This document shows positions 8,377 to 17,762 of a stretch of 64,000 nt of DNA, piece after piece. This DNA is from Thermoanaerobaculia bacterium (GTDB lineage: Bacteria; Acidobacteriota; Thermoanaerobaculia; Multivoradales; J023): NCBI GenBank assembly GCA_028066595.1, contig JALCBJ010000012.1:1-64000 (forward strand), given 5' to 3'. The translations under genes were made by a program, and so were the position numbers. The number at the start of each line of letters is the position of its first letter. Within the stretch, counting starts at the first letter, position 1. The notes under the pieces are model-generated. The model saw only the letters and a list, made by a program, of their open reading frames with translations, did no database searches and had not been told where the DNA came from.

Positions 8377-10326
8377 ATGTCGAGCGAATCCGCAGCCGCC
8401 GCCGAGCCCATCGATCTGACGCTGCCCGATGGCAGCGTACGGACGGTGGAGCGGGGCAGCACCGCGTTCGACGTGGCGAAGAGTATCGGTCCGGGCCTGG
8501 CCAAGGCGGCCATCGGTGCCGAGCTGGAGGGTTCCTTCCTTGACCTGCGTACGCCGATCGAGCGCAGCGGTGCCTTCCGGCTGTTCACCTCGCGGGATCA
8601 AGAGTCGGGCGACTTCATCCGGCACAGCGCCGAGCATGTGCTGGCCGATGCAGTACAGCGGCTGTGGCCCGGTACGGAGATCGACGCCGGCCGTCAGGAT
8701 CACTCGGAGAAGTTCCAGTACGACTTCCGCTTCCCGCGGCCGTTCACTTCCGAGGACCTCGAGAAGATCGAAGACGAGATGCGCAAGATCCTGAAGGAGA
8801 ATGCCTCCTTCGAGCGCATGGAGGTGACGCGTGACGAGGCGGCGAAGATCTTTGGTGAGCTGGGCGCGGAGCTGAAGCTGGATCGTCTGCAGGACATTCC
8901 CGAGGGCGAGACGATCACGCTCTACAAGCACGGTCGATTCCTCGATCTATGCCGCGGGCCCCATGTGCAGCAGACGAAACAGATCGGCGCCGTCAAGCTC
9001 CTGGAGTCTTCGGCCACGTACTATCGCGGCGACGAGTCGAACGAAGTGCTGCAACGCATCTACGGTACGGCCTTCGGCTCGAAGAAGGAGCTGGACGAGT
9101 GGCAGGCTCGCATGGAGGAGGCACGCGCTCGCGACCATCGTCGTCTGGGGCCGGAGCTGGATCTGTTCAGCCTCCAGCCCGAAGCGCCTGCAAGTCCCTT
9201 CTTCCATCCCAAGGGTGCGCGGGTCTACAACGGTCTGGTGGACTTCGTGCGCGAGCTCCACGACGAGTTCGGATTCGAAGAGGTGGTGACGCCTCAGATC
9301 CTCGACGTCGACCTCTGGCATACGTCGGGTCACTACGAGAACTACCGCGAGAACATGTACTTCACAGAGGTGGACGAGCGGCAGTACGCGGTGAAACCGA
9401 TGAACTGCCCCACCCACTGCCTGATCTATCGGACGCGCTTGCGCTCCTATCGCGACCTGCCGATTCGCTACGCTGACTTTGGCCGCCTACACCGCTACGA
9501 GCGGTCCGGAGTGGTTACGGGCCTGACCCGAGTCCGCACGTTCTGTCAGGACGACGCCCACGTGTTCTGCACCGAAGAGCAGGTTCCGCAGCAGGTGTCG
9601 ATGCTGATGGACATCATCCTGCGCATCTACGACACGTTCGGTTTCGAAGAGGTGCTGATCGAGCTTTCGACGCGCCCGGAAAAGCGCATCGGATCTGACG
9701 AGCTCTGGAATCGTGCCGAGGCGTCGTTGCGGGCAGCCCTCGATGGTCGCGGCGTGGACTACGAAATCAACGAAGGAGATGGAGCTTTCTACGGTCCAAA
9801 GATCGACTTCCAGGTGAAAGACGTCCTCGGCCGCTCGTGGCAACTGGGTACCGTGCAGCTGGATTATCAGATGCCCGAGCGCTTCGACCTTTCCTACATC
9901 GGTGCAGATGGCGACGAGCACCAGCCAGTGATGATCCATCGCGCCATGCTCGGCAGTCTGGAGCGGTTCCTCGGCATCCTCATCGAGCACACCGCCGGCG
10001 CCTTTCCCGCCTGGCTGGCGCCGGTGCAGGCCGTGGTCTTACCTGTGTCCGAGAAGTTCGTCGACTACGCCCGTCACGTTGCTGGCGAGCTCGGCACGGC
10101 GAAAGTCCGTGTCGAGGTCGACGATCGGGCTGAGAAGCTCGGTTACAAGATCCGCGAAGCGCAGTTGCAGAAGGTGCCGTACATGCTGATCGTCGGCGGC
10201 CGGGAAGAAGAGGCCGGCACGGTCAACCTGCGACTCCGCACGGGCGAAGAGGTCGGCGCGGTGGAAGTCGAAGCCCTCCTCGATCGCCTCCGTCCCGTGA
10301 TTTCGGAACGCCGTCTGGAGCTCTAG
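8377..10326 (+). CDS. thrS: Threonyl-tRNA synthetase
   Basis: Charges tRNA-Thr with threonine in the cytoplasm. The 649 residues give the full bacterial architecture: an N-terminal TGS domain (about 12-70), a second additional/editing domain with HSAEHVLADAV (about 75-235), a class II catalytic core and a C-terminal anticodon-binding domain (about 545-645). Zinc ligands of the active site are present in MNCPTHC, CQDDAHVFC and PVMIHRAMLGS. Motif 2 is seen as RYERSGVVTGLTRVRTF. The ATG at 8377 with GGAG nine bases upstream is chosen over the longer track start, which runs back towards the tRNA. It heads the translation cluster. Confidence 0.97.
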   Translation: MSSESAAAAEPIDLTLPDGSVRTVERGSTAFDVAKSIGPGLAKAAIGAELEGSFLDLRTPIERSGAFRLFTSRDQESGDFIRHSAEHVLADAVQRLWPGTEIDAGRQDHSEKFQYDFRFPRPFTSEDLEKIEDEMRKILKENASFERMEVTRDEAAKIFGELGAELKLDRLQDIPEGETITLYKHGRFLDLCRGPHVQQTKQIGAVKLLESSATYYRGDESNEVLQRIYGTAFGSKKELDEWQARMEEARARDHRRLGPELDLFSLQPEAPASPFFHPKGARVYNGLVDFVRELHDEFGFEEVVTPQILDVDLWHTSGHYENYRENMYFTEVDERQYAVKPMNCPTHCLIYRTRLRSYRDLPIRYADFGRLHRYERSGVVTGLTRVRTFCQDDAHVFCTEEQVPQQVSMLMDIILRIYDTFGFEEVLIELSTRPEKRIGSDELWNRAEASLRAALDGRGVDYEINEGDGAFYGPKIDFQVKDVLGRSWQLGTVQLDYQMPERFDLSYIGADGDEHQPVMIHRAMLGSLERFLGILIEHTAGAFPAWLAPVQAVVLPVSEKFVDYARHVAGELGTAKVRVEVDDRAEKLGYKIREAQLQKVPYMLIVGGREEEAGTVNLRLRTGEEVGAVEVEALLDRLRPVISERRLEL

Positions 10327-10435
10327 CAGCCCGTGGCGGTCTTCGAGCACGGCACGAAGCGCCGCGCGCAGATGCACCCGACGGCCTCCGCACGAGAACA
10401 CCTACATCGAGACTGGATTTCACGAAGAAAACCTG

Positions 10436-10441
10436 TAGAAT
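10436..10441 (+). promoter_or_regulatory. Possible -10 element ahead of rpmI
   Basis: TAGAAT about 90 bases upstream of rpmI in the 205-base thrS-rpmI gap; no convincing -35 box at the right spacing. If real, rpmI-rplT has its own promoter. The rest of the gap shows no gene; infC is not here. Confidence 0.3.
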
Positions 10442-10531
10442 CACCGACCCGCCTCTCGCGGCTGGGACAGATGCGCCCGCCGCCCGCCCCATGTTTAGGG
10501 CTAGACCTACGAGAGAAACCCGGAGACATCC

Positions 10532-10726
10532 ATGCCCAAGCAAAAGACCCACAAGGGCGCCGCCAAGCGTTTCAAGATCAGCGGCACCGGCAAAGTCCTC
10601 CGTGGTCATTCCGAAACGAGCCACATCCTGACCAAGAAGACCACCAAGCGGAAGCGCAACCTGCGCCACACCACGACGGTCAGCCCGGCCTTCGAGAAGA
10701 CCATCAAGGCGATGCTGCACAAGTGA
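10532..10726 (+). CDS. rpmI: 50S ribosomal protein L35
   Basis: Small basic 64-residue large-subunit protein. It has the L35 signature ([20 protein letters not shown]), the central [15 protein letters not shown] and the C-terminal IKAML. Normally encoded between infC and rplT; here it follows thrS after a 205-base gap with no infC. A purine-rich site (GAGAGAAACCCGGAGA) precedes the start. Confidence 0.96.
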   Translation: MPKQKTHKGAAKRFKISGTGKVLRGHSETSHILTKKTTKRKRNLRHTTTVSPAFEKTIKAMLHK

Positions 10727-10840
10727 GTCGAAGCTCACACCGTTAGCAGCACCCGCCTCCAGATTCCATCAGACGATCCGCTGGGAGAACCTGTCCAGCG
10801 GCGTCCTTGACCGCCCCACACGGGGCCAACGAGGTTCGAG

Positions 10841-11197
10841 ATGCCGAGAGTCAAGCGCGGAAACAAGCGCGCCAACAAGCGTCGTCGCATTCTCAAGCTC
10901 GCCAAGGGCTACTACGGAACCCGCTCGAAGGCCTACCGCATCGCCAAGCAGGCGGTGGACCGTGCCCTGGCGTACGCCTATCGCGATCGCCGTCAGCGCA
11001 AGCGTCAGTTCCGTCGCCTTTGGATCACCCGCATCAACGCCGCCGCTCGCCAGCACGGCCTCTCGTACAGCCGACTCATCGACGGGTTGAACAAGGGCAA
11101 CGTCGGTCTGGACCGTAAGATCCTCGCCGATCTCGCGGTGCACGATCCAAAGGCTTTTGCGGCCGTCGCGGAGACGGCCAAGGCAGCGCTTTCCTGA
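10841..11197 (+). CDS. rplT: 50S ribosomal protein L20
   Basis: Large-subunit assembly protein of 118 residues, full length. Recognised by [38 protein letters not shown] and [19 protein letters not shown]. In many bacteria L20 represses its own operon through an mRNA site; nothing specific to that can be read here. It follows rpmI by 114 bases. Confidence 0.97.
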   Translation: MPRVKRGNKRANKRRRILKLAKGYYGTRSKAYRIAKQAVDRALAYAYRDRRQRKRQFRRLWITRINAAARQHGLSYSRLIDGLNKGNVGLDRKILADLAVHDPKAFAAVAETAKAALS

Positions 11198-11222
11198 TTC
11201 TTCTGCGAATCACCTAGCCAGC

Positions 11223-11323
11223 GGCCGGTTCGACGCGACAGCGCGGTACACTCCGCGTCGATCGAGCCGGCCCGGGCAGAGCGAAGAGCAGCCAAACAGG
11301 CCGGCCATCAGGTCGGCCTGTTT
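11223..11323 (+). promoter_or_regulatory. Structured leader with terminator hairpin upstream of pheS (candidate attenuator)
   Basis: Two stacked structures fill the rplT-pheS gap. First, GGCCGGTTCGACGCG (11223-11237) pairs with CGCGTCGATCGAGCCGGCC (11254-11272) over about 15 bp with a 4-nt bulge; inside it CGCGG/CCGCG can form a competing small hairpin. Second, AAACAGGCCG (11294-11303) pairs perfectly with CGGCCTGTTT (11314-11323), followed by CTATTT, a standard intrinsic terminator shape. This sits about 75 bases before pheS, so it could end the rplT transcript or act as an attenuator. No Phe-rich leader peptide was found. Confidence 0.55.
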
Positions 11324-11398
11324 CTATTTGGGCCCGAGGAGCAGCGATTCGAGTGATCGAGGGAGGAGGGATCGAGCCGTCATGAAGAGGACACATCC

Positions 11399-12463
11399 AT
11401 GAGCGCCACTGGCGATCTCGCCAATCTTCAGAAAGAGTTCGAGCAGCAGGCCTCGGCAGTCGTCGGCCGCGAGGCCTGGGATGCGTTGCGCATCGCCTGG
11501 GTCGGGCGCAAGCAGGGCAAGCTGAAAGATCTGATGGCGAGGATGAAGGACATTCCGCCGGAGGAGCGCCGCGATTATGGCCAGGCGGTGAATCGCCTCA
11601 AGACGACCGTAGAACAGCGGATTCAAGCACTCGACGTGGAGCTCGAAGCAAAGGAAAAGGCGGCGAGCCGAACCGTCACGGCACTCGATGTCACCCTGCC
11701 GGGGCGAAAGCCCTCCCTCGGTACGCTTCACCCCATCACTTTGGTGGCTCGGCAGATCGAGTCGATCTTTGCCGAGCTCGGCTATAGCGTCGCAGAAGGT
11801 CCGGAGATCGAGGACGACTACCACAACTTCGAAGCCTTGAACTTCCCTCCCGATCATCCGGCGCGCGAAACCCAAGACACCCTCTTCTTGGAGCGCGCCC
11901 AGGCGGACGATGGGACCCTCGGTCCCAAGCTCCTGCTCCGCACCCACACGTCGCCGGTACAGATCCGCACCATGCTGGGTCGGGAGAAGCCACCGATCCG
12001 GGTGATCTGTCCCGGTCGGGTCTACCGCAACGACAACGACCTACGCCATTCGCCCATGTTCCATCAGGTCGAAGGCCTGGCCATCGCCGAGGGACTCACT
12101 TTCGGTGACATGAAGGGCACGCTCGATGCGTTCTGCAAGCGCCTGTTCAGCGCCGACACAGACATCCGCCTGCGTCCCAGCTTCTTCCCCTTTACCGAGC
12201 CTTCCGCCGAGGTGGACGTCACGTGTGCCGCATGTAAAGGCAAGGGCTGCGCCACCTGCTCGGACACGGGGTGGATGGAGATCCTCGGCTGCGGCATGGT
12301 CGACCCTCGTGTGCTCGAGGGTTGCGGCATCGATCCGGACCGCTACTCCGGTTACGCCTTCGGACTCGGCATCGACCGCGTCGCCATGAACCGCTACAAC
12401 ATCCCCAACATCCGCGTCCTGTTCGAGAACGACGAGCGACTCCTGCGGCAGGTGCGGACATGA
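11399..12463 (+). CDS. pheS: Phenylalanyl-tRNA synthetase alpha subunit
   Basis: Catalytic alpha subunit of the heterotetrameric enzyme that charges tRNA-Phe; 354 residues, usual length. It has an N-terminal coiled coil (about 1-90), which in this family binds tRNA. The class II core follows, with HPITLVARQIESIFAELGY, FPPDHPARETQDTLFL, LLRTHTSPVQIRTM, GRVYRNDNDLRHSPMFHQVEG and the C-terminal motif 3 AFGLGIDRVAMNRY. A six-codon ORF (11382-11402, MKRTHP) ends in ATGA over the pheS start, so it may be translationally linked; its relevance is unknown. A GAGG site precedes the start. Confidence 0.97.
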   Translation: MSATGDLANLQKEFEQQASAVVGREAWDALRIAWVGRKQGKLKDLMARMKDIPPEERRDYGQAVNRLKTTVEQRIQALDVELEAKEKAASRTVTALDVTLPGRKPSLGTLHPITLVARQIESIFAELGYSVAEGPEIEDDYHNFEALNFPPDHPARETQDTLFLERAQADDGTLGPKLLLRTHTSPVQIRTMLGREKPPIRVICPGRVYRNDNDLRHSPMFHQVEGLAIAEGLTFGDMKGTLDAFCKRLFSADTDIRLRPSFFPFTEPSAEVDVTCAACKGKGCATCSDTGWMEILGCGMVDPRVLEGCGIDPDRYSGYAFGLGIDRVAMNRYNIPNIRVLFENDERLLRQVRT

Positions 12464-12599
12464 TCGTCGTTCGACCTCCCCGAAACGGAGGGAGCGCTCT
12501 CGGAGATCGTGCCGGTGCATGGGGTCGCGTGAGGTGGCGTGAAGCGTGCCTGCACGCCCTGACCCCATCCCGGCGCGCGCAGAAATAGGTAGACAGGAC

Positions 12600-14729
12600 A
12601 TGGAATTCTCCACCAACTGGATCACGGACTACGTCGATATGCCGGAAGGCGGGGTCGACGAGATCGCCGCACGTCTGACGGCCGCCGGCATGGCGGTGGA
12701 GGGGCGTCGCGAGGTCGGCGACGATGTCGTTCTAGACATCGACGTCACCACCAACCGTCCGGACTGCATGAACCACCTGGGTTTGGCGCGCGAGCTCGCG
12801 GTGCTCACCGGGCAGGAGCTGAAACCTCCATCGATTGAGATCGATGAGGACGGGTCGGAATCCGCCACGTCGATCGCCGCAATACAAATCGACGACTTCA
12901 CCTTCTGTCCACGCTTCAATGCCCTCATCGTGCGCGGTGTCGAGGTCGGCCCCAGTCCGGAGTGGCTGGTCGATCGCCTCGAAGCCATCGGCTCACGCTC
13001 GATCAACAATATCGTCGACGTCACCAACTACGTGATGTGGGAACTGGGCCAGCCGATGCACGCCTTCGACCTGCACAAGATCGGCAAGAACGGCGACGGG
13101 CTGCACGAGATCCGTGTGCGTACGGCGACGGAAGGCGAGGCGCACGTCACATTGGACGGAGTCGAGCGGACATTGGACTCCACGATCCACGTTCTCGCGG
13201 ATCCGCAGAGTGCGGTTTCACTGGCCGGCATCATGGGTGGCGAGGAGTCCGAGGTCTCCGAGGCCACCACGGACCTGCTGCTCGAAGCAGCCCATTGGAA
13301 CCCCACCGGTATCCGGAAGGCGGCAGGGAAACTGGGCATGCACACCGATGCCAGTCACCGCTTCGAGCGAGGAGCCGATCCCGAAGCATGTCTGTGGGCG
13401 CTCCGCCGTGCGGCAAAGCTGATGGTGGAGCTGGGTGGCGGGCGTGTGGTGTCCGGTCACATCGAAGTGAAGAAGCTAGCTTCGGACTGGCCACCACGGG
13501 TGGACCTCGATCTGGGTCGCCTGAACACATTCGGCGGTACCGAGCTCGACGCATCAGCCACCGAGCGCATCCTCCAAGGACTTGGATTCGAGCTGCAGGA
13601 CCAAGGTGAAGGTTCCGAGGTCGGCGGCCACGCTGCCCGCTGGCAGGTCACAGCACCGTCGTGGCGTTGGTACGATTTCGAGGCCGCGCACGCGCAAGAC
13701 GTCTACGAAGAGGTGCTGCGCATCTACGGGTTCGACAACATACGGACTACGTTGCCCAGCTTGGGAGCACCGGATGGCCGAACCGGACGTGAACACACTC
13801 TGCGCCGGAGAGTGCAGGACGTGCTGGCCGCCGCGGGCCTCGCCGAGGCGGTGAATTTCGCGTTTCACGATGCCGAGAGCGACGACGGATATCCGAGCCT
13901 CTATGGTGACCGGCCCGCCATGCTGCTCGCGAACCCGCTGTCGGAGCGCTACAGCACCATGCGGCGCTCACTGCTGCCCAATCTCGTGGACTCGGCTCGC
14001 TTCAACCAGCGACGCAATGCTGACGCAGTGCGGTTGTTCGAGATCGGCCACATCTTCGTCGCGGGCAAGCCCGGTGTGATGGTCGGCGACGAACACGACG
14101 CCAGTGATTGGGGTCACGAAGAGATGGACGTCGTCGCGATGGTGCTCGGCGGTCGGCTCGGCACACCATGGGAACACCAAGTCGCGCTGGACTTCTACGA
14201 CCTCAAGGGAATGGTCGAAGCACTCGCCGCCGAGATGGGTGCGGAAGTCTCGTTTCGCGCCAGCGAGCTACCCAAGTTGCGGCGAGGCGCCACTGCGGAG
14301 ATTCTGTTGGGTACGGCGGGAGCCAATGATCAAGTGATCGGCTATCTCGGACAGCTCGACGACGAGACGGACGCCTTTCCGCTCTACGCCGCCGAGATCG
14401 CTCTGGAGCCCTTGGGACGACAGGAGCTCGAGCTGGAAACACGACCACCCTCCCGCTATCCGAGTATCGCTGTCGACAGCACGTTGACCCATTCCAAAGA
14501 GGTGGCGTGGCGTGAGCTGGCGACGGCCATAGAGTCGATGGCAACGCCCGACCTGGTGCGCTTCGGTCTCCAGGATCGTTACGAGGGTCAAGGGGTGCCT
14601 CCGGGCGCCGTCAACACCACCATCCACTTCCTATATACCGCCGAAACGCGCTCGTTGACTCAAGAAGAGGTCAACGAGCGACACACGGCGCTCACCGCCC
14701 ACCTCGAAACCCGGTTCGGCCTCCGCTGA
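12600..14729 (+). CDS. pheT: Phenylalanyl-tRNA synthetase beta subunit, short form without tRNA-binding OB domain
   Basis: Non-catalytic beta subunit carrying editing (B3/B4) and anticodon-binding modules. At 709 residues it is about 80-90 shorter than most bacterial PheT. After the first 40 residues (FSTNWITDYVDMPEG) it passes directly to the B1 part DVTTNRPDCMNHLGLARELA, so the inserted EMAP/OB tRNA-binding domain (B2) is absent. The editing region has NIVDVTNYVMWELGQPMHAFD and GIMGGEESEVSE. The B5 region and the beta core (RRSLLPNLVDSARFNQRR) follow. The C-terminal FDX-ACB domain begins at about residue 615 (RYPSIAVDSTL). The ATG at 12600 is preceded by AGACAGG. Confidence 0.95.
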   Translation: MEFSTNWITDYVDMPEGGVDEIAARLTAAGMAVEGRREVGDDVVLDIDVTTNRPDCMNHLGLARELAVLTGQELKPPSIEIDEDGSESATSIAAIQIDDFTFCPRFNALIVRGVEVGPSPEWLVDRLEAIGSRSINNIVDVTNYVMWELGQPMHAFDLHKIGKNGDGLHEIRVRTATEGEAHVTLDGVERTLDSTIHVLADPQSAVSLAGIMGGEESEVSEATTDLLLEAAHWNPTGIRKAAGKLGMHTDASHRFERGADPEACLWALRRAAKLMVELGGGRVVSGHIEVKKLASDWPPRVDLDLGRLNTFGGTELDASATERILQGLGFELQDQGEGSEVGGHAARWQVTAPSWRWYDFEAAHAQDVYEEVLRIYGFDNIRTTLPSLGAPDGRTGREHTLRRRVQDVLAAAGLAEAVNFAFHDAESDDGYPSLYGDRPAMLLANPLSERYSTMRRSLLPNLVDSARFNQRRNADAVRLFEIGHIFVAGKPGVMVGDEHDASDWGHEEMDVVAMVLGGRLGTPWEHQVALDFYDLKGMVEALAAEMGAEVSFRASELPKLRRGATAEILLGTAGANDQVIGYLGQLDDETDAFPLYAAEIALEPLGRQELELETRPPSRYPSIAVDSTLTHSKEVAWRELATAIESMATPDLVRFGLQDRYEGQGVPPGAVNTTIHFLYTAETRSLTQEEVNERHTALTAHLETRFGLR

Positions 14730-14756
14730 TCGGTTCCTGGAGACACGGGAGGCAAC

Positions 14757-14975
14757 ATGTCGCAATCTTGGCTAAAGGACCTGGAAGAAAGGGTCCACGC
14801 CGCCTCGAAGGCCCTTCGTGCACTGCGCGCGGAGAACGACAAGCTCAAGGCGCGGATCAAAGAGTTGGAGGATCGGACAGGCGGCGGAGAGTCGTGGCAA
14901 GCGGAGCGCGAAGAGATCCGTGGGCGAGTCGAGAAGCTCGCAGATCACTTGGCCGAGCTACTGGGTGACGGGTGA
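14757..14975 (+). CDS. Small coiled-coil protein, ZapB-like
   Basis: A 72-residue protein that is almost all amphipathic helix (LEERVHAASKALRALRAEN, then EREEIRGRVEKLADHLAEL). This size and heptad pattern resembles ZapB-type cell-division accessory proteins, and zapA/zapB genes often follow pheST. It is not ZapA itself: none of the ZapA motifs are present and no zapA is next to it. GGAG lies before the ATG, 27 bases after pheT, so it is probably in the same operon. Confidence 0.6.
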   Translation: MSQSWLKDLEERVHAASKALRALRAENDKLKARIKELEDRTGGGESWQAEREEIRGRVEKLADHLAELLGDG

Positions 14976-15130
14976 CGATCCAGAAAGTGAACGGAGAAGG
15001 TGTCGGGGCGGCCTGAGGGCCGACATCCGCGAGCTGCGTTCCGTCCCGCGCTCGTAGGAGACCGCCCGCCAAAGCAGCATGATGGAGTGGAGGCCGGGCG
15101 GAGCCTGGCCGTGACTCTCGTGGACAAGCC

Positions 15131-17620
15131 GTGCGGGAACTCCGGAGGTCGCCCCATCGGCCGCACACCCTGGCGGCGGCCGTGGTAGAGGCCCTCCGAC
15201 TCCTTGCTGTCTATGGTGCGAGCTGTGCGCTGGTCCTGTGGCTGATCCACCGCAAGCTACGCACCGTGTCGCTAGGCGTGGCGCTGGTTCTCTCCCTTCT
15301 GCCCTTCGCCTTTACCGGCACGGCCATGCTCACAGGCGGCCTCTACGGTGGCCTCAACCTGGTTTACAACACCCCTCCGCTCGCGAGCGATCGGGGTCAG
15401 TTGCCGGAGCTGAAGTATCGCAATGGAATCCTCATGGACCAAGTCTGCCAGGTCATCCCCTGGCGCAAGGCGGTGCGAGAGTCAGTGAAGACCGGCCATT
15501 GGCCGCTGTGGAATCGATATTCCCGCGGTGGTGACGTGCTGCTCGGCCTGAGCCAGCCGGCGCCATTCGATCCGAAGGTGTGGATCGGTTTTCTGTTGCC
15601 CCTGGCCACGGCCATCACGTTCGCTTGTTCCTTCGTGCTGTTCCAGGCCGCTGGCTTCACCTGGCTCTATCTGCGGGAGTTGGGCCTGGGCGATGGCGCC
15701 GCGTTGGTCGGTGGCGTTACCTATATGGCGTCGAGCTTTCTCACCTTCTGGGTGACCTGGTCCATGTCGTCCGTCTGGGCGGTGTTGCCGCTTCTCGTAT
15801 TCGGCGTCCATCGCTTGGCCCACGGCTCACGCGGCGGTTTCGGTGCGACTGTCACAGCGTCGACCCTGGCGCTCGTCGGCGGGCACCCAGAATCGGTACT
15901 TCACATCGCAACCGCTGCGGGTGTCGTACTGCTGGCGGAATGGCCCTGGCGAGAGGGCTTTGCCACCACGGCATCGCGGCTTCGTCGAGCTGTCGTGGCG
16001 GCCCTCGTGGCCGGCGCTCTGGCAGCTCCTGCTGTGCTGCCGTTCGTCGACGCCATGAAGCAGACGTCGGACTACCGTGGCCGGCTGAAGAACACGGTGC
16101 GTCACCAGGGCTTGGAGCTCACAGAGGCCTCTCGCAGCCTCTTGGGTACGGTCTTGCCCTGGGCCTATGGTTTACCTCATCACAAGCTCGCGGAAACGAA
16201 GCCAAAGGGTTTCAACGACGCGGCCTTCGCCAGCGTCGGCGGCGCGGCATGGATACTCGCTGTAGCCGGGTTGGCCACGGGGCGGCGCCGCAGTCGGCTA
16301 TTCGCGTCGATGGCAGGGTTCTCCGTACTAGTAGCGTGCCACTTTCCCTTCGTGACGGAGATCTTAGGGACTTTGCCGCTCTATCGCATTGCGCTCAACG
16401 AACGCTTGGCTGGGGTGACGGTTTTCTGCTTGGCGGTACTGGCCGCATTCGGCACCGAAAGTCTGACCCGGGGAGATTCTCGTACTGTGCGCATGGCGAC
16501 ACGTGCGTTGCTCCTTGGGGCGTCGCTACTCACAGCACTCGCCCTGTGGCATCTGGCGGCGGCTGACCTCTCGACCGCGGTCTCGAGATCCTTTTCCCGA
16601 TCGTTGCCTGCAGTATTGCTCCCTGCCCTCGCCTTGGCCTTCGCTGGCCGTCAGATCTGGTTTCGGCGTGCCGCGTGCGTGTCACCACTCATCCTGGCGA
16701 TGGTCCTGTTGCCACGACCGCTGGAGAAGCCCGGCGTCTACCGCACATTCCCCGTGGACCTCTTCTTCCCGCCACTACCGGAGCTCGAAACCTTGCCGAG
16801 TTTCCAGGAGGATGGAAGCGAGCCGTATCGGGTGACCGGGTCCTATTCCGATCTGGTTCCGGCGATCGGCACGCTATGGCATCTGGAAGATCCACGGGGG
16901 TATGCCACCATGCGCAACCTACGCCAGCACAAGACCCTTTCCCTGTGGTGTGACCTGTCGACGGCTTGGTGGTTCTGTCAGGTGCGTGAATTGGACCGGC
17001 CTTTTCTCTCGGCTCTCGGAGTCCGCTATCTGTTGGCAAGACCGAATCGGATCGCGGCCGAGGATTGGACGCTGGTGACCCGCGGCGAGAACATGAGCAT
17101 TTGGGAGAACCCGAGAGCTCTGCCTCGAGCGTTCGCACCCGACCGTGTGTTACGTATAGACCCCGAAGAGGATCCATTGTCTGCTCTCGCCCGCCTTCGA
17201 GACTTCCGGCGCGCCGCAGCGATCGAATTCGATGCATGGCCGAAGCCGACCCATGGGAGCGGCAAGAATCCAAACTTCCGGCGCAACCCTTCGGGTGATG
17301 GACGCGCCGACGTGAACACCCGAGCCGAGGGGCCCGACCTCGTCATTTCCGTCGACGCGCCGGGCCCGACTTGGGTCGTCGTCTCGGAGACGCCGTGGCG
17401 CGGTTGGCGAGCGGTAGATCAGGACGGGAACCGTTTGAAGTTGACCTATGCGAACGTCTCCATGCTGGCATTCCAGGCCCCGGAGGGCCGGAGTGAGGTG
17501 AGGCTGACCTTCTGGCCGGCCTCCTTCACAGCCGGTCTCCTGTTGGCAGCACTCGCACTCGTGGCACTCTCGGCCGCTCATCTGTTGCGCATCAGGCGTC
17601 GGCTTCGGCTCCGGCGCTGA
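15131..17620 (+). CDS. YfhO-like multi-pass membrane protein (GT-C type)
   Basis: An 829-residue integral membrane protein with about 12-14 hydrophobic helices and large extracytoplasmic loops. The layout and motifs fit the YfhO/GT-C family of lipid-linked-sugar glycosyltransferases or related membrane proteins. These include a conserved early loop (IPWRKAVRESVKTGHWPLWN), GGDVLLGLSQPAPF and the C-terminal periplasmic domain ending in a beta region and helix (VVVSETPWRGWRAVDQDGN, then a membrane span). In the family these proteins modify wall or surface glycans; the substrate here is unknown. The start is GTG at 15131; GTG at 15182-15184 is an alternative. It stands alone, with no obvious co-transcribed partner. 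Confidence 0.75.
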   Translation: MRELRRSPHRPHTLAAAVVEALRLLAVYGASCALVLWLIHRKLRTVSLGVALVLSLLPFAFTGTAMLTGGLYGGLNLVYNTPPLASDRGQLPELKYRNGILMDQVCQVIPWRKAVRESVKTGHWPLWNRYSRGGDVLLGLSQPAPFDPKVWIGFLLPLATAITFACSFVLFQAAGFTWLYLRELGLGDGAALVGGVTYMASSFLTFWVTWSMSSVWAVLPLLVFGVHRLAHGSRGGFGATVTASTLALVGGHPESVLHIATAAGVVLLAEWPWREGFATTASRLRRAVVAALVAGALAAPAVLPFVDAMKQTSDYRGRLKNTVRHQGLELTEASRSLLGTVLPWAYGLPHHKLAETKPKGFNDAAFASVGGAAWILAVAGLATGRRRSRLFASMAGFSVLVACHFPFVTEILGTLPLYRIALNERLAGVTVFCLAVLAAFGTESLTRGDSRTVRMATRALLLGASLLTALALWHLAAADLSTAVSRSFSRSLPAVLLPALALAFAGRQIWFRRAACVSPLILAMVLLPRPLEKPGVYRTFPVDLFFPPLPELETLPSFQEDGSEPYRVTGSYSDLVPAIGTLWHLEDPRGYATMRNLRQHKTLSLWCDLSTAWWFCQVRELDRPFLSALGVRYLLARPNRIAAEDWTLVTRGENMSIWENPRALPRAFAPDRVLRIDPEEDPLSALARLRDFRRAAAIEFDAWPKPTHGSGKNPNFRRNPSGDGRADVNTRAEGPDLVISVDAPGPTWVVVSETPWRGWRAVDQDGNRLKLTYANVSMLAFQAPEGRSEVRLTFWPASFTAGLLLAALALVALSAAHLLRIRRRLRLRR

Positions 17621-17632
17621 CGAACCGCCCCG

Positions 17633-17638
17633 TATAAT
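17633..17638 (+). promoter_or_regulatory. Possible -10 element for the AtuA-like operon
   Basis: A perfect TATAAT in the 142-base gap between the YfhO-like gene and the AtuA-like operon, about 125 bases before the first start codon. No good -35 at 16-18 bases upstream, so the call is weak. Confidence 0.35.
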
Positions 17639-17762
17639 TCCCTGGTGGCTCCCGGTCCGAGCGTTCGACTCGGCCGTTCTCGAGCCCCCCGGGCCGCCGT
17701 TCTCCTCGAGCTCTGCTTCCTACCCGGGTTCACGATTCAGCTCCCGACCTGCCGAGACCTGC

